Shown: positions 1 through 11,340 of the stretch, in pieces | Layout of the letters: the number at the start of each line of letters is the position of its first letter | Numbering within the stretch: position 1 is the first letter of the stretch | NCBI GenBank assembly: GCA_027886175.1 | Contig: JAJNNQ010000005.1 | Coordinates: forward strand, 687,001 to 751,000 | Direction of reading: 5' to 3' | Origin: Phylloscopus collybita | Taxonomy: Eukaryota; Chordata; Aves; Passeriformes; Phylloscopidae | Length of the DNA: 64,000 bases | Made by a program: the position numbers and the translations under genes | The notes under the pieces: model-generated | The model's input: only the letters and a program-made list of their open reading frames with translations | The model's database searches: none | What the model was told of the DNA's origin: nothing

Positions 1-720
1 ATGTATTGAAAGATGAAGGTGACTGGGGTTATTTTTGTTCCTTTTGCATTTTCAGAGCCCAGGCAGACATTATTTATTGCCACTATTTTTACCATAGTAG
101 TTAATTCTGAATAAACAGTAGGATTCTACTCCATCTGATCCTCACTGGAGTGTTGCAGTCTCTGCTGCTGCTGCTGCTGCTGTTATAAATGTGATTGCAG
201 ATGCAGGAGCTCAGCTAGAACATGCTGTCTCCACACCCAGGAAAGAGAAGGTTTCACTGCAAAAATGCCAGCAAACCAAAAGACCAAAACAAGCTCTGAG
301 TGTGCTGGTTTGATTTCCCATGGTCTGTCAGAACCAGCTCTTTGGGAAATTTCTGCCTTCCCCCTGACTGCAGGCTCTAAGGTGCCCCTGTTGGTACAGA
401 GGGCAGCTCGTGCCCTGGAGGAGCATCCTGCAGCTGTGGGGAGCAGCAGCTGGGCCCTCCTCCCCTGCCCAGTCCTGGCTCCCTGTGAGCTCCTGCCCAC
501 CCCAGCTGCCTCACCTGTGGCCTTCATCCCCTCCCTTCGTAACTGCCTGAAGATCTGATTATTAATCAGCATTTGGAGAGAGCTGGGGGGTTGCTAGTGG
601 ATGTTCTGAACCAAATACAAACCCAGTCTGCTCTCACAGTCATTCCTGAAGCACGAGAGAAACTTCATCCTCTCCACTGCTGCTGCCAGGGGCCAAGCAG
701 TGACCCCTCAAAGAGCCCCC
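1..720. other. unique sequence, no gene seen
   Basis: Downstream side of LMCD1. Apart from the CTG run I see no exon, RNA gene or known repeat. SSUH2, which follows LMCD1 in mammals, was looked for and not found. Confidence 0.5.
164..182 (+). repeat. (CTG)n microsatellite
   Basis: Six CTG units at the left edge. Frames through it are not coding as far as I can see. Confidence 0.9.
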
Positions 721-868
721 CAGCCTGCCTGGGGCTGGCTGTGCCCTGTGCCCTGTGCCCTCTGCCCTGCCTGGGGCTGGCTGTGCTCTGTGCCCTGTGC
801 CCTGCCTGGGGCTGGCTGTGCCCTGTGCCCTGTGCTCTGTGCCCTGTGCCCTGTGCCCTGCCTGGGAC
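721..868 (+). repeat. minisatellite of GTGCCCT and CCTGGGGCTGGCT blocks
   Basis: Three higher-order units, each CTGCCTGGGGCTGGCTGTG followed by two to five TGCCCTG heptamers. Nested organisation: a 7-bp inner repeat within a ~45-bp outer one. Confidence 0.9.
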
Positions 869-2502
869 ACCCCTGGGCTGTCCCTGCAGGAACCAGCTCA
901 GCTCCCAGCTCACTCCCAGTTGCCCAGGTTCCTGTGCTCAGGGAGAGGCTGTGGCCACCCGTGTCCCACCTGGGCACAGGTAAGTGGTGCCATCACCCCT
1001 CCCCACAGCCCCTCCCCGTGCCAAACCATCCCCCTGGGCTGGGGCATGAGCACCTTGGGATGGAGGCACCCTGGGAAGGAGGGGCTGCACCCAGGGCCGG
1101 GTGTCACCTCCCCGGTGCCAGCTGTGGGGTGGGGCTCTGGCCATTCCTGCAGGGCTTGAGTAGAACTCCAACTATATTTAGATGGAAAATAAACACATTC
1201 TTGGCTTGCACACACTTTCTGATGCCTGATGAATGAGCAGGAGCTCTTTCACAGGAAACTCTGCCATTGCAGGGGCAGGGGCCCTGCCAGCCTGTGCTCA
1301 TGGCACTGCTGTTTATTCATAGCTGCTCTCTGTGTTTTCTGTCAGTAAACATTTGTCTCACTCACGGGAGTGAGGAGAGGCACTGGGGGCTGCTGCCACC
1401 CTGAGCCCTGTGCTCCTGAGGGCAGAGGGCCCTGCCAGGGCTGGGCAGGCACAGGTGCTCCCTGGGGATGAACCTGACTCTGGCCCATCCCAGCACCATG
1501 CCCAGGGATGCTTGGGGCCCTCCTGAGCCTCTCCTCCTGGACTTGCTGCCCAGGGAGTCCCACAGCGTGGCCCTGAGCACAGCCAGCCACCCAGCCCTGT
1601 GTCTGCACAGCTGCCAGCGTGCAGATGGACCCAGGCAGCTGCAGCTGGGGCACAGCTGTGCCTTCCATTCCATTGGCTGTTTTTCCAGTCCCCCAGAGTC
1701 TGAGCAACCCCTTGGTGGGGCCCCATCTGTGCCTGAAGGAGCAAATCCTGCTGGGTGAGCCCACATCTTCCCTCACCGCCCCCCGGACCTGGGCCCTTGG
1801 GGGGGCTTATGAATCGAGTTCAATCTTCTGACATGAAATTCAATTTCATCCAATAAATACAAAAATCTGGCAGTGCCCGTGCTGCCTGCTGGGTGTCAGG
1901 GGAGTGCAGTGGGTTTGCCTGGGCTCCCCCAGTGGAATCCCTGGGCAGCTCTGTCCTTCCCCAGGGTGCTGAGCACACCAGGACACCCCAAGCAGCTCCT
2001 GCAGGCCAGGAGGGATGGAGCCTTGCACTGAGGCCAGCAGCTCCCAGCAGCTGCTGCCCCAGCCCTGGAGCTGCTGGAGGGTCTGCCCCACTCCCCCCTC
2101 CTGCAGCACTGTCCAGCTCCCTCCCTGTGCCTGGCTTCAGGCCCCTTTAAAATCACCTTGCTGCTGCTGCCCAGGACAGGGTGGCTGCTCTGTGCTGAGA
2201 AGCCAAGGCCACGCAGAAGGAGCCCAGCAAAGGGGAAAGGTTCCTGTTGGAGAGGATGAAGTAGCTCGGCCCTGCAGAGATGATTTATTAGTAAAAGATT
2301 CTAAGAGTATGAAACCTACGAGAGGAATAGAATTGAAGGCAAGATTTGAACTGTAGGGTGCTGGGCAGGAAGAGGGTGATTAAACCAGCTGAAAAGACTG
2401 GGCTGGGTGATTCAGTGACACCCCTGCCAGGACAAAAGGATGAATAAGGGGTTGGACCTTCTCAGGTAGCAGGAAAAAAGTGGGTTTCACAGGTTTCTGG
2501 TC
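869..2502. other. GC-rich unique sequence, no gene seen
   Basis: Short open frames here have the low-complexity, Pro/Ala/Gly-rich look of GC-rich non-coding DNA. AATAAA hexamers at 1187 and 1851 are not linked to any exon I recognise. Confidence 0.5.
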
Positions 2503-2789
2503 TGTAGAGTAGTATTGTAATGTTGTAGTTCCCATAGGCTGTATGTAGATTCTGTAGGTTTTGTATCTTGAGGTGATTGGTTGGTGCTCATTAGAATATT
2601 CACGATAGAAAGGGTTAAAATGGAATGTAACAGGTAACTCGGGCTCTTGCTCCCCTGGATCCCTGTCCCCTTAGACCTTTGGACTCTTCCCCAGTCAGGC
2701 TGCCTTCCCACTGCCAATAAACCACGAGCAATAAACCACGTGTCCCAAAGAGCATCCTGCTCTTCAGATCATCTCTCTCATCGGACACA
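2503..2789 (+). mobile_element. solo LTR of an avian endogenous retrovirus
   Basis: A ~287-bp element starts TGTAGAG and ends GGACACA, with two polyadenylation hexamers (AATAAA at 2716-2721 and 2730-2735) in CAATAAACCACG contexts followed by a U5-like tail. It is AT-rich upstream and differs in base use from the GC-rich flanks. No retroviral coding sequence is next to it. Boundaries are approximate and I could not confirm a target-site duplication. Confidence 0.65.
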
Positions 2790-3330
2790 CCAGCGTGCTT
2801 TCCAATAGTTCCCAGGAAGATTCTCAGGCGTTGATGTGTCCATCCCTGGGAGCACTGGGACCCCTGCTGACCTCCAGCCCTGCCTGCCTGTGGGGAGCCT
2901 GCAGCTCTGCCTGGGGCCCATCTGCTCGCAGCTTCCCAGCTCCTGCAGGGATTTCTGCAGCTCTGGGGCCGCCTGGGCTCTGGGCTCTCCACGTGGTCAT
3001 GTCACCCCAGTGCTCAGCGCCTGCTGGTCACCAGCCCAGCTCCCATTTTAGGACTTATCTCCCCCGAAGCGCTGCCTTATTTGGCCTTTCCCTCGGTGAT
3101 GCCGCTGACATCAGCCGGCAGGCAGTCGGTCCGGGGCCATCAGCCCCGAGGAGCCCCGGGGGGAGGGAGGGGCGCGGGTCCCGGGGACAGCGGGGACAGC
3201 GGGGCCTGGAATGCAGCGCAGGCACGGGGGTGGGCGTGGGGAGGAGCTCTGACCGCCCCTCCACTGGAGATGCTGGGCTGGCACCCGGCCAGGGCAGCAC
3301 CCTGCACCCTGCACCCTGCCCGGGCACCTG

Positions 3331-3508
3331 GGGATGGCACCCAAACTGGGGACAGCACCCAAACTGGGGATGGGACCCAAACTGGGGGGGCAGCACCCAA
3401 ACTGGGGGGGCAGCACCCAAACTGGGGGGGCAGCACCCAAACTGGGGATGGCACCCAAACTGGGGACAGCACCCAAACTGGGGATGGCACCCAAACTGGG
3501 GACAGCGC
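3331..3508 (+). repeat. 18-19-bp minisatellite
   Basis: Ten copies of GCACCCAAACTGGGG plus ATG, ACA or GGGGCA linkers. Confidence 0.95.
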
Positions 3509-3988
3509 TGCCCCTGCCCTGCAGCTCAGGGGGTGCTGCCCAGGCCCAGGCTGGGGCCCCCTCTCCCCCCCAGAGCCACAGCCAGGCTCCTCTCTCTGGG
3601 CACACCCAGGAGTCTCGCCCAACTTCACATCAAACTGAGAAACTGTCGTGACAGGTAGAAGAATTATAAAAGCAAGGCCTCATAAGATCAGGCCTGCTCT
3701 ATTAAATTAACAGCTGGCCTGTCCTCTCTTCTGAGTGCAGGTAGGCAATTTGCAAGTTCCCATGTGAAAACAATCTTGGTGTGAAAGGTTGGTTAACACA
3801 ACAACCTATTCTGGGGTTGAAAAATAAGTGCATCTGTGTGAACAATAAATCTGCTCCATGAGAAGCCAACCAGGAAAAATGGAAACAATCTGAATCTTAG
3901 CACAAATCACCTTCTGACCAAAAAATGAAGCAGTAAGAAAACTACCAGCCGATCCTACCAACTCCCAGCACACAAAAACTGAATAAAA

Positions 3989-4056
3989 TCAGTGATGTGA
4001 ACAGAGAATTGGCTTTTCCCGCATGAAGGAAATGGAGTCTCGGCTGACTTGTTACA
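3989..4056 (+). mobile_element. LTR 3'-end (R-U5) copy A
   Basis: About 68 bp that match 5886-5949, sharing GTGATG, GAATTGGCTTTT, ATGGAGT and TCGGCTGACTT and ending TTACA. An AATAAA precedes it at 3982-3987. The layout resembles the 3' end of an LTR. The sequence upstream of it does not match copy B. Confidence 0.4.
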
Positions 4057-4275
4057 GCATCCGATGACCCGAGGCGATCCCGGGACGCGACGGCCGAGCC
4101 GCGGAAAAGGAGGCGGGGGAAGGAGGAGGAGAGAGGCGGGGGAAGAAGCCGAGACGGGACTCGAGGGACGGAATCCACGAACTGGGGAGGGAACAGCCCG
4201 CACCAAACGAATTTCAAGCAGCGAATGCAGAAAGCAGCGAGAGGCTCCGGCTGCAGCTCCGGCGGCCGCGCAAAG

Positions 4276-4410
4276 CAGAGAGAGAAAAACAGAGAGAGAA
4301 AAACACAGAGAGAGAAAAACACAGAGAGAGAAAAACACAGAGAGAGAAACACAGAGAGAGAAAAACACAGAGAGAGAAAAACACAGAGAGAGAAACACAG
4401 AGAGAAAAGA
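4276..4410 (+). repeat. (AGAGAGAAAAACAC)n purine-rich array
   Basis: About ten 12-14-bp units of AGAGAGAAAAACAC. It is the first of three arrays packed between the two LTR-end copies. Confidence 0.93.
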
Positions 4411-4436
4411 ACCGGGCGGGGAGCGCACGGGAGCAG

Positions 4437-4672
4437 AAACAAACACAGAAACAAGCACAGAAACAAACACGGAAATAAACACAGAAACAAACACGGAAAT
4501 AAGCACAGAAACATAGAAATAAGCACAGAAACAAGCACACAGAAACACAGAAACAGATACAGAAATAAACACAGAAACAAATACAGAAATAAACACAGAA
4601 ACAAATACAGAAATAAGCACAGACACAAACACAGAAATAAGCACAGACACAAGCACAGAAACAACCACACCT
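4437..4672 (+). repeat. (ACAGAAACAAAC)n array
   Basis: About twenty 12-bp units of ACAGAAACAAGC and ACGGAAATAAAC. The second array of the block; it shares the AAACACAGA core with the first, so the two may have a common origin. Confidence 0.93.
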
Positions 4673-4741
4673 CCCGCCCGGGCCGGGGCTGAGCACGGAG
4701 CCAGAAAAGCGTCGCGGGCACCGGGGCAGCTCCGCAGGCGG

Positions 4742-5394
4742 AGGGAGCGCAGCACAGACCGCGGGCCGGAGCTCCAAGGGCGCTCTGCAGATCCCGCCCC
4801 GCGGAGCGCAGCACAGACCGCGGGCGGGAGCTCCAAGGGCGCTCTGCAGATCCCGCCCCGCGGAGCGCAGCACAGACCGCGGGCGGGAGCTCCAAGGGCG
4901 CTCTGCAGAGCGCAGCACAGACCGCGGGCCGGAGCTCCAAGGGCGCTCTGCAGAGCGCAGCACAGACCGCGGGCCGGAGCTCCAAGGGCGCTCTGCAGGG
5001 CGCAGCACAGACCGCGGGCGGGAGCTCCAAGGGCGCTCTGCAGAGCGCAGCACAGACCGCGGGCGGGAGCTCCAAGGGCGCTCTGCAGGGCGCAGCACAG
5101 ACCGCGGGCCGGAGCTCCAAGGCCGCTCTGCGGAGCGCAGCAGCCGCGGGCGGGAGCTCCAAGGGCGCTCTGCAGGGCGCAGCACAGACCGCGGGCCGGA
5201 GCTCCAAGGGCGCTCTGCAGGGCGCAGCAGCCGCGGGCCGGAGCTCCAAGGGCGCTCTGCAGAGCGCAGCACAGACCGCGGGCCGGAGCTCCAAGGGCGC
5301 TCTGCAGAGCGCAGCACAGACCGCGGGCCGGAGCTCCAAGGGCGCTCTGCAGATCCCGCCCCGCGGAGCGCAGCACAGACCGCGGGGGGACGGC
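4742..5394 (+). repeat. 43/59-bp CpG-rich minisatellite
   Basis: About 13 units of GAGCGCAGCACAGACCGCGG, GCCGGAGCTCCAAGGGCGCT, CTGCA, some extended by a 16-bp GATCCCGCCCCGCGGA insert at the outer ends. It is extremely CpG-rich, so possibly unmethylated. Minus-strand frames give an ALGAPARGLCCALQ repeat; I treat these as satellite frames. Confidence 0.96.
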
Positions 5395-5469
5395 CAGAGC
5401 CAAAGGTTAAAAAAGGGAAAATACGGGAAACCTGAGAGCGCCAATTCCAGCTGACCAAAAAGTGATGAA

Positions 5470-5949
5470 AATACGTGTGTGGGCACTTGATCGTTACCTC
5501 CGCGGTATTTTATTAGAAATTCGTTTAAAAAATGAATCTGCTGAAGGGACCGCAGCTGCTGCGGCAGCCGCTCCCCTGGCGGGCTCCAGAGACCTCTCGG
5601 TCACGATCTCCTGTGTCTGCAGGCCTGTGTCTGTTCCCTGTGCCCACGGACGATGGAGAAGTTACCTTTTAACCCTGTTTTTCGTGTTAAACAGACTATT
5701 AAGAACTGTTCTAGCCCTTGGAACCGCTCTCGGTCTCAGCCGTGTGCGGCCGCAGCAGCAACCGGAAACGGAACTGTGCGCGTGTGCATCTGTGAAATGC
5801 TTCCGGCGGGGAACAGTGTCCCCAGCGCGCGGCGTTCCGGGGGCCGCGGCGGGCAGCGCGCGCGGCGTGTGAAAACCGCATGAAGTCAGTGATGCGAATA
5901 AAGAATTGGCTTTTCATGAGGGCGATGGAGTGTCGGCTGACTTATTACA
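5470..5949 (+). mobile_element. putative LTR ending in R-U5 copy B
   Basis: The 3' end (5886-5949) repeats copy A at 3989-4056, with AATAAA at 5896-5902 and the terminal TTACA. Upstream sequence to about 5470 is CpG-rich and not otherwise explained; the left edge is a guess. With copy A it could be the remains of one provirus whose interior was lost or replaced by satellite DNA. Confidence 0.4.
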
Positions 5950-8023
5950 ATCCACCGTGGCCCCCCCAGCCTTTCCTGTGGTGTGCTGGCTGGCCCAGCA
6001 GGCAGGAGCAGCGGGCCCGTGAGCGCTCCGAGCGCAGCTGGCCGCCTCAGCCTGCTCTGCTCTGGGGAGAGGCACAAACACAAAAACGGCCTCTGCAGAG
6101 CCGCTCTCCTCGTGTTCTGCCCGAGCAGCTGAATTGCTTTTCCCCCCGCTGCGCTGCGGGCACGGCTCGGGCGCTCCCGTGCAGTTTTAACATTTGTTTT
6201 GTTGAAATCCCCGGTGCCGGTGCCAGGCCCAGCTCGCAGGTGGGAGCGGGCTGGGGCGCAGCCAGGGCGCTCAGCTGAGCAGCCTGGGTGTGTTTTAGCG
6301 CTGTCCAAACATGAGCTGTGCCCAGAGGATGTGGAGGTGTTCCCCTGACATGTCAGCATCCTGCCCTGCCCTGCCCTGCCAGACACAGCATCCCGCAGGC
6401 ACCGCCCGAGCACAGGGCCTGGCTGCCAGCGCCGGGAGCAAACCGGGCAGCAGAGCCCTGCCCTGCCCTGCCCTGCCCTGCCCTGCCCTGCCACAGCCGT
6501 GCCTTTGTACTTTCTGCAGCTCTGCTCCTGCTGCCAGCCCGGGGCAGCACGGCCACCCTGCCAGGGACAGCGCCCAGGGCTGCCCGGGCACCCATCCCTC
6601 CTTCCTGGGAGCCACCATGAACAAATGCAGCTCCTCTCGTTCCTGCTTTGCTGCTGGCGGTGTTAGCACTGCTTGTAACGTTTGTTGAAATCGGGAAACA
6701 ATCTACAAACCCCTCGCTGTGCAGTGAGATACCCCCCGCCTGCCCCCGGGCTCCTGTGCCAGCTCAGTTTCCTTGGAGGCTTTGGAGGAATATCCCAGGG
6801 AAACAGGGTAAAAGATTCCCAAAGAGGCTCTCAGCCCCTGGGATCAGCCCAAGGCTTTGTTCTCCAAGGGTTCCAGAGAGAGAAGAAGGAAAACAGGACT
6901 TTGTCTGCTCTCTGCTCAGGAGAGAGAGCTGGGCCTGAGCCAACAGGGCCAGGATAGGAAGGGAGGGTCAAACTGTATGGTCACAGCTTCAGGGGTTCTG
7001 GGGGAGAAAAACCATTCCCCAGAGGAATACAGCAGTGGAGAGCATGATTTTTTTTTTTTTTGTGATTTGGCTGAAGAAAGGGAGTTAAAAAGTAAATAAA
7101 AGCTCAAATTGGAGTTATATAAACATAACCTCACTTTTTACAGAGGAGCACAGAGCCATATGGGCTCCCTTCAGCTCTGCCCTAAAGCAGCAGCTGCTGC
7201 AGGTCTCAGGAAGTTTCCACCCGCACTTCATGAATTCTTGCTTTTTCACCTCTAAATTTTTCTCTCCAGGGCTTTTAAGCAAGTTTTATTGTAGTGTTTA
7301 TACAGCCAACTCACTCTGCCTTTGGTTTATGTTTCTCTCGCCTGCAGCCACTGAATTTTGAGGTTTATTAGTTACAGGTATCTGAACTCACTTTTTTTTT
7401 TTTAAAGATTTGACTGCCTAATAAAGCCCCCTAACAGTTTCTGTTTAAGGCAGTTGTCCTCCACCCCAGGATCAGGTTCCTACTGAGTTATACCCAGGAC
7501 CAACAAGTTCTCTATGGCTGTTTGTTACCACCAAGGTAAATAACAGGAATCCCATCCATTCCAATAAATCAGGTCTGCAGCAATTCATTGGAGACGTATC
7601 CAGGCAAAGAGTTGTTTTGGGAAACAAGCTGTACAGGAGAAGGCTGGTTGTTTTTTGGCCTGGAATGATGCAAACCAGAGCCTGAGCCCCATCAATCAGT
7701 CCAACCCCCCACCCTGGGGCTCTGCTCTCACACCCAAAGCCAGGCACTGCAGGGAAACAGAGACCACTGCAGATTCTTCCCCTCACAAGAGGATTTTCTG
7801 CACAGTTCCAGAAGCACAGGGGGTGCAGAGCTCCCCACACCATCTGTGCCCCACAGATCCCTCCTCCTCCCCACTGACCTCCGAGGACAGGGCTCCTTCC
7901 ACACGGCCGCAGTGCCAGTGAATCAAAAGCAAATAAAGCCCAATGCCCAGGTGTTCCCCACGCACCAGGGACACCCGTGAAATGCCTGCAGCCCTCCCTC
8001 CCCTGCCTGCAGAGCCCGTGTGG
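5950..8023. other. unique sequence with short simple repeats
   Basis: CpG-rich up to about 6260, then ordinary. A T12 run is at 7051-7062 and a T10 run near 7391. No exon is recognised on either strand. Confidence 0.5.
6455..6493 (+). repeat. (CCCTG)n pentamer
   Basis: About eight CCCTG units; a shorter run of the same pentamer is at 6361-6379. It was probably seeded from the GC-rich flank. Confidence 0.9.
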
Positions 8024-8070
8024 GGCAGGGCAGGGCAGGGCAGGGCAGGGCAGGGCTGGGCTGGGCTGGC
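8024..8070 (+). repeat. (GGCAG)n pentamer
   Basis: GGGCA/GGGCT pentamers, about nine units, the complement of the motif at 6455. Confidence 0.9.
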
Positions 8071-9899
8071 TGAGCTGTGTGTGAGGTGCCAGCAGCTTCC
8101 CCTGTGCCCCCCGCCCTGCAGGGGCAGCTCCCGAGCCTGTCCTCCTGGGGCTTCCTCTCCTTCCTGGCAGCCGGGAAATTGAATTTCAAGTTGAATTGTT
8201 TGTTTTGGCCTGAATGTTCCAAACACACACAAGGAAGCGGCGGTGGCTGAAGGGCTGTCCCCTCCCTGCCCCTCGGGGCGTGTGGCAGCATCGCTCAGAC
8301 ACCGCTCAGTTCTCCACGGCTGCCTCCCCAGCCTGGCAGGGAAAGCTCCCTGTGCTCGGGTGCAGAGCCCAGAGACCTCCCAGGCTGAGTGTCCCAGCTC
8401 CTGCTCCGCTCCCAGGGGACAACGGCCCCAGGTGGGATGGCCCTGGTGTCGGGGGGATGTGGGGACAAAGGTGACCCAGATGCTGCCACTGTCCTTAGGC
8501 AGCCTCTGCCCCTCCCCTGCTTCAGCAGACAGAGGGGCCCTTTCCCTGCCGAGAATATTTCTTAAAAAAAAAAAAAAAATAAGGGGGACCACAAATGAGA
8601 CAGCACTGCAAATATTTGCAGATTCAGAGCAGTTAAGCTCTGAAAAAGTTCAGCTTGCAAAACTTGCTGAGATGTGCCTTGTGCCCAGTCAGTGGTTATT
8701 TCTCTGTAGGGAGGCTCTGCCCTCCCTCTCTCCCACCCCTGCTCCTGGCTGGGCCGGCAGTGGGGGAGGAGGTGAAGGATTTTTGCATCCAAAAGTCCTT
8801 TGTTTAGAGCTTTAGGAACACTGAAATGTATTGTCAGTCTATTTAGAACAACTCCACAGAAGGCTGGAGTTTGAAGTGGAGCAGGATGCTCACACAGGAG
8901 GCACCAATTCCCTGTGCCCTCCAGTGGCAGGACATGAAGGGCTGTGTCCTTGGCAGCCCCACAGGTTAAAATCCTGTCCTTGCTGGGGGAGGATCACCTC
9001 CAGCCTAGCCCGAGTTTCAGTCCTGGTACCAACACTAAAGGCTCCCGTGTGTCCCGAGCTGTTTGATGCATTAATTTCACGCTTTTGCTGCCGACATTGG
9101 AGAGGCACAGGGTTTTGTTAAGCTGTTTAATTGCAGTAAATTTCTTCAGCAGACAGTATTTTACGAGCTGCAGAAATACCTGCAAGGCTTGAGCAGGTGC
9201 CAGCAGTCCCAAAAGCCAGAGGTGAGTGTGTGCTGGAACAGGGACTTCTGCGAGTTACAATTTCTACATCACAAAGTCAAAACCCAGAGCATGCTGCAGT
9301 GGGCTGCCACTCTCCCTTGTCCACAGTCCCCCTCCTGCAGCTCTCCTGGAGCCCCTTTAGGTTCTGGAAGGTATCAGCAAGGTCTCCCTGGAGTCTTTCC
9401 TTGTGATAAAGTGAATTGACCCCCCTCCTGTCAGAGACCACCCCAGGGCAGGGAGGGTGCTGGGGATGAGCCAGCCCTGCCCTCACAGCCCCCAGGAGCG
9501 AGGGCTGGGGAAGAGCAGAGGGCTCAGTGCTCCCCCAGAAGCCCTGGTGTCCCCGTGCCTCTGCTCTGACATTTACCCAAGCTCCCACCCACATTCCTCT
9601 GCAGCCAGGATCCACCTCTGCCCCACTGCCACCCTGAGCCTCGCCTGCTTTTAACCCTGCCTGGGCTGCAAGGGGATCCCCTTTTCCCCTTCTCCCCAAG
9701 CAGGGGTAAGGGGAGGGTCACCCACAAAACCAGGGTTCTACTGAAAATCCCACCTCTGAAGTGCCCCTGTGTAAATGTGGATCCCCAAACGCAGCAGAAG
9801 TGCCACCCACGGGGGCTGGCAGAGACCTCACCCCTCTCTGCAGCTCAGCACCTCCCTGCTCTGCTCCTTCCCGAGGCTCCTGCAGGCACCCCAGTGTCC
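8071..9899. other. unique sequence 3' of LMCD1
   Basis: Contains a ~16-nt A run at 8564-8579. Nothing else is recognised. It may include distal LMCD1 3' UTR. Confidence 0.45.
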
Positions 9900-11184
9900 C
9901 CAGGAACTTGGGCTGTGACAGGGCTGCTCCAGGAGTGGCTGTGCCCCACAGGGGCTCAGCTGCCCCAGCACAGCCCTGGATCTGCCCCAGTCCCCCAGCT
10001 GTGCAGAGGGGCCCCAGGCAGGGCCTGGGCTCACCTGCCCAGCTCCAGCTTCACCCAACTCATCTCTGAGTTACTGCAGCACAAGCAAGCTGCACCAAAC
10101 AGAGCAGGCCTTGAGGAGAAACCAGAGCCTGCTGAGCAGGAGCCCCAGCAGCTGTCAGCTCCTGGGACACTCACCTGGGTGAGGAAATATCCCAGTCCTC
10201 TGGCAAATCACGGAGGTGCTCAGTGTCACAGAGCAGACTGGGCACTGCCAGCCCCGAGCACCTGATGCTTTCAGCGAGTGTCAGAAGCATCACTGGGTGC
10301 AGGGAACAAATATGGCCCAGAGGGGCTCAGTGCCAGATCCTGAGAGGCAACAGGGAGCTGTGGGACAGAGCAGGGCAGAGCCCAGGGCAGGGAGCTGCTG
10401 GCTCCCAGGGGAAGGGACAGCTCCTTGGCACTGGGAAGGGTCACTAAAATACTGCAGGGAAAAAGTGGCACTGCAGCACCTCAGGGACACACACACTCTG
10501 CCCCCCAAGACAGCTGAGGCTGTAGAGCTGTTTCCCACAAAATTCTTTCCATTCCAGCTGCAGGGTGGCAGCTCCATGGGCTGAGTCAGTCCCTGAGCAG
10601 GCAGAGCCTGTCCCCTCCCCAGGGTGAAGGCCTGGCCCTGTGTGCCCACTCCTTGGTCTTGCATTGCTGCACAGGACAGAGCCCCAGCTGCGTGTGGCTG
10701 CACTTTGATATCGTTTGCTTTCAGCAAGTTGATCAAATTCCTCAAACCCACTGCCTTGGCACAGTGGCAGCAGCCTGTCAGCCTAATTCCAGTAAGGATT
10801 GAAAAACCACAAACACCCCTTGTTTTTGACCACAACTGTAGGTTTAGTACGCCAGAAGTTACTGTTGAGATGTGTTATTTCCAAAAGACCATTGCAAGAG
10901 CTTAGTCATAAGAAGGTTGGACAGACTTGTTAAGAAGCAGCAGAGCCCAGCCCCTCCTGGCCAGGTACCCCGTGCACCTCCCACCCCTGGGCACAAGGGC
11001 TCCCTGGCAGATCCAAGAGGACCCCAAGGAAATCCTTCCCCCAGGCTGTGCTGCATGCAAGGGCACCTGGAGCTGCTTGCAGTGAATAGTCAGACTCTTA
11101 CATTTTGTAACCTTCCCCTTCTCCTGTGTTTCCAAACGCCCCCAGTCCTGGTGGGAGCTCGGGGAGCCAGCAGGCTGGCCCTGC
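9900..11184 (-). other. probable LMCD1 3' UTR and 3' flank
   Basis: This is non-repetitive sequence directly after the LMCD1 stop codon. No other exon is recognised. I see no canonical minus-strand AATAAA within about 1.3 kb of the stop. The nearest ATTAAA-type hexamer on this strand is near 9126-9131. The 3' end of the transcript is therefore not fixed. Confidence 0.4.
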
Positions 11185-11340
11185 TCAGGCCCTGCTCTGG
11201 CTGCAGGTGGTGCACAGCAGGCTGGCCTTGGCCAGGGCAAAGGGTTTGCCCGTCAGCAGCGTCTCACACTCCAGGCAGGCAAAGTGCTTGTTGTGCCAGG
11301 CCAGCCCTTCCACCTGCTGGTAGTCCTCCGAGAAGATGAG
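11185..11340 (-). CDS. LMCD1: LMCD1 terminal coding exon 6 (LIM2 domain and stop)
   Basis: The exon encodes 51 residues and ends in TGA at 11185-11187. It reads [23 protein letters not shown] and [11 protein letters not shown]. Together with CAGC from exon 5 it completes LIM2 as C-x2-C-x17-H-x2-H-x2-C-x2-C-x17-C-x2-C, all eight ligands present, with the His in the fourth position that is characteristic of this LIM. The C-terminus is one or two residues shorter than in mammals. The acceptor TGTCCCACAG follows a polypyrimidine tract made of a (TCTG)n microsatellite. Confidence 0.95.
   Translation of the reverse strand, partial: LIFSEDYQQVEGLAWHNKHFACLECETLLTGKPFALAKASLLCTTCSQSRA

Noticed and set aside
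3942..5486. Minus-strand frames of 414-514 codons (APARGLCCAL and FLCLCLFLYL repeats)
   Set aside because: Satellite frames over three tandem arrays; all three frames are open, as expected from short stop-free units.
1..11184. SSUH2 exons downstream of LMCD1
   Set aside because: Expected from mammalian gene order, but no cysteine-rich CxxCxGxG motif cluster was seen on either strand. The gene is probably beyond the left edge.
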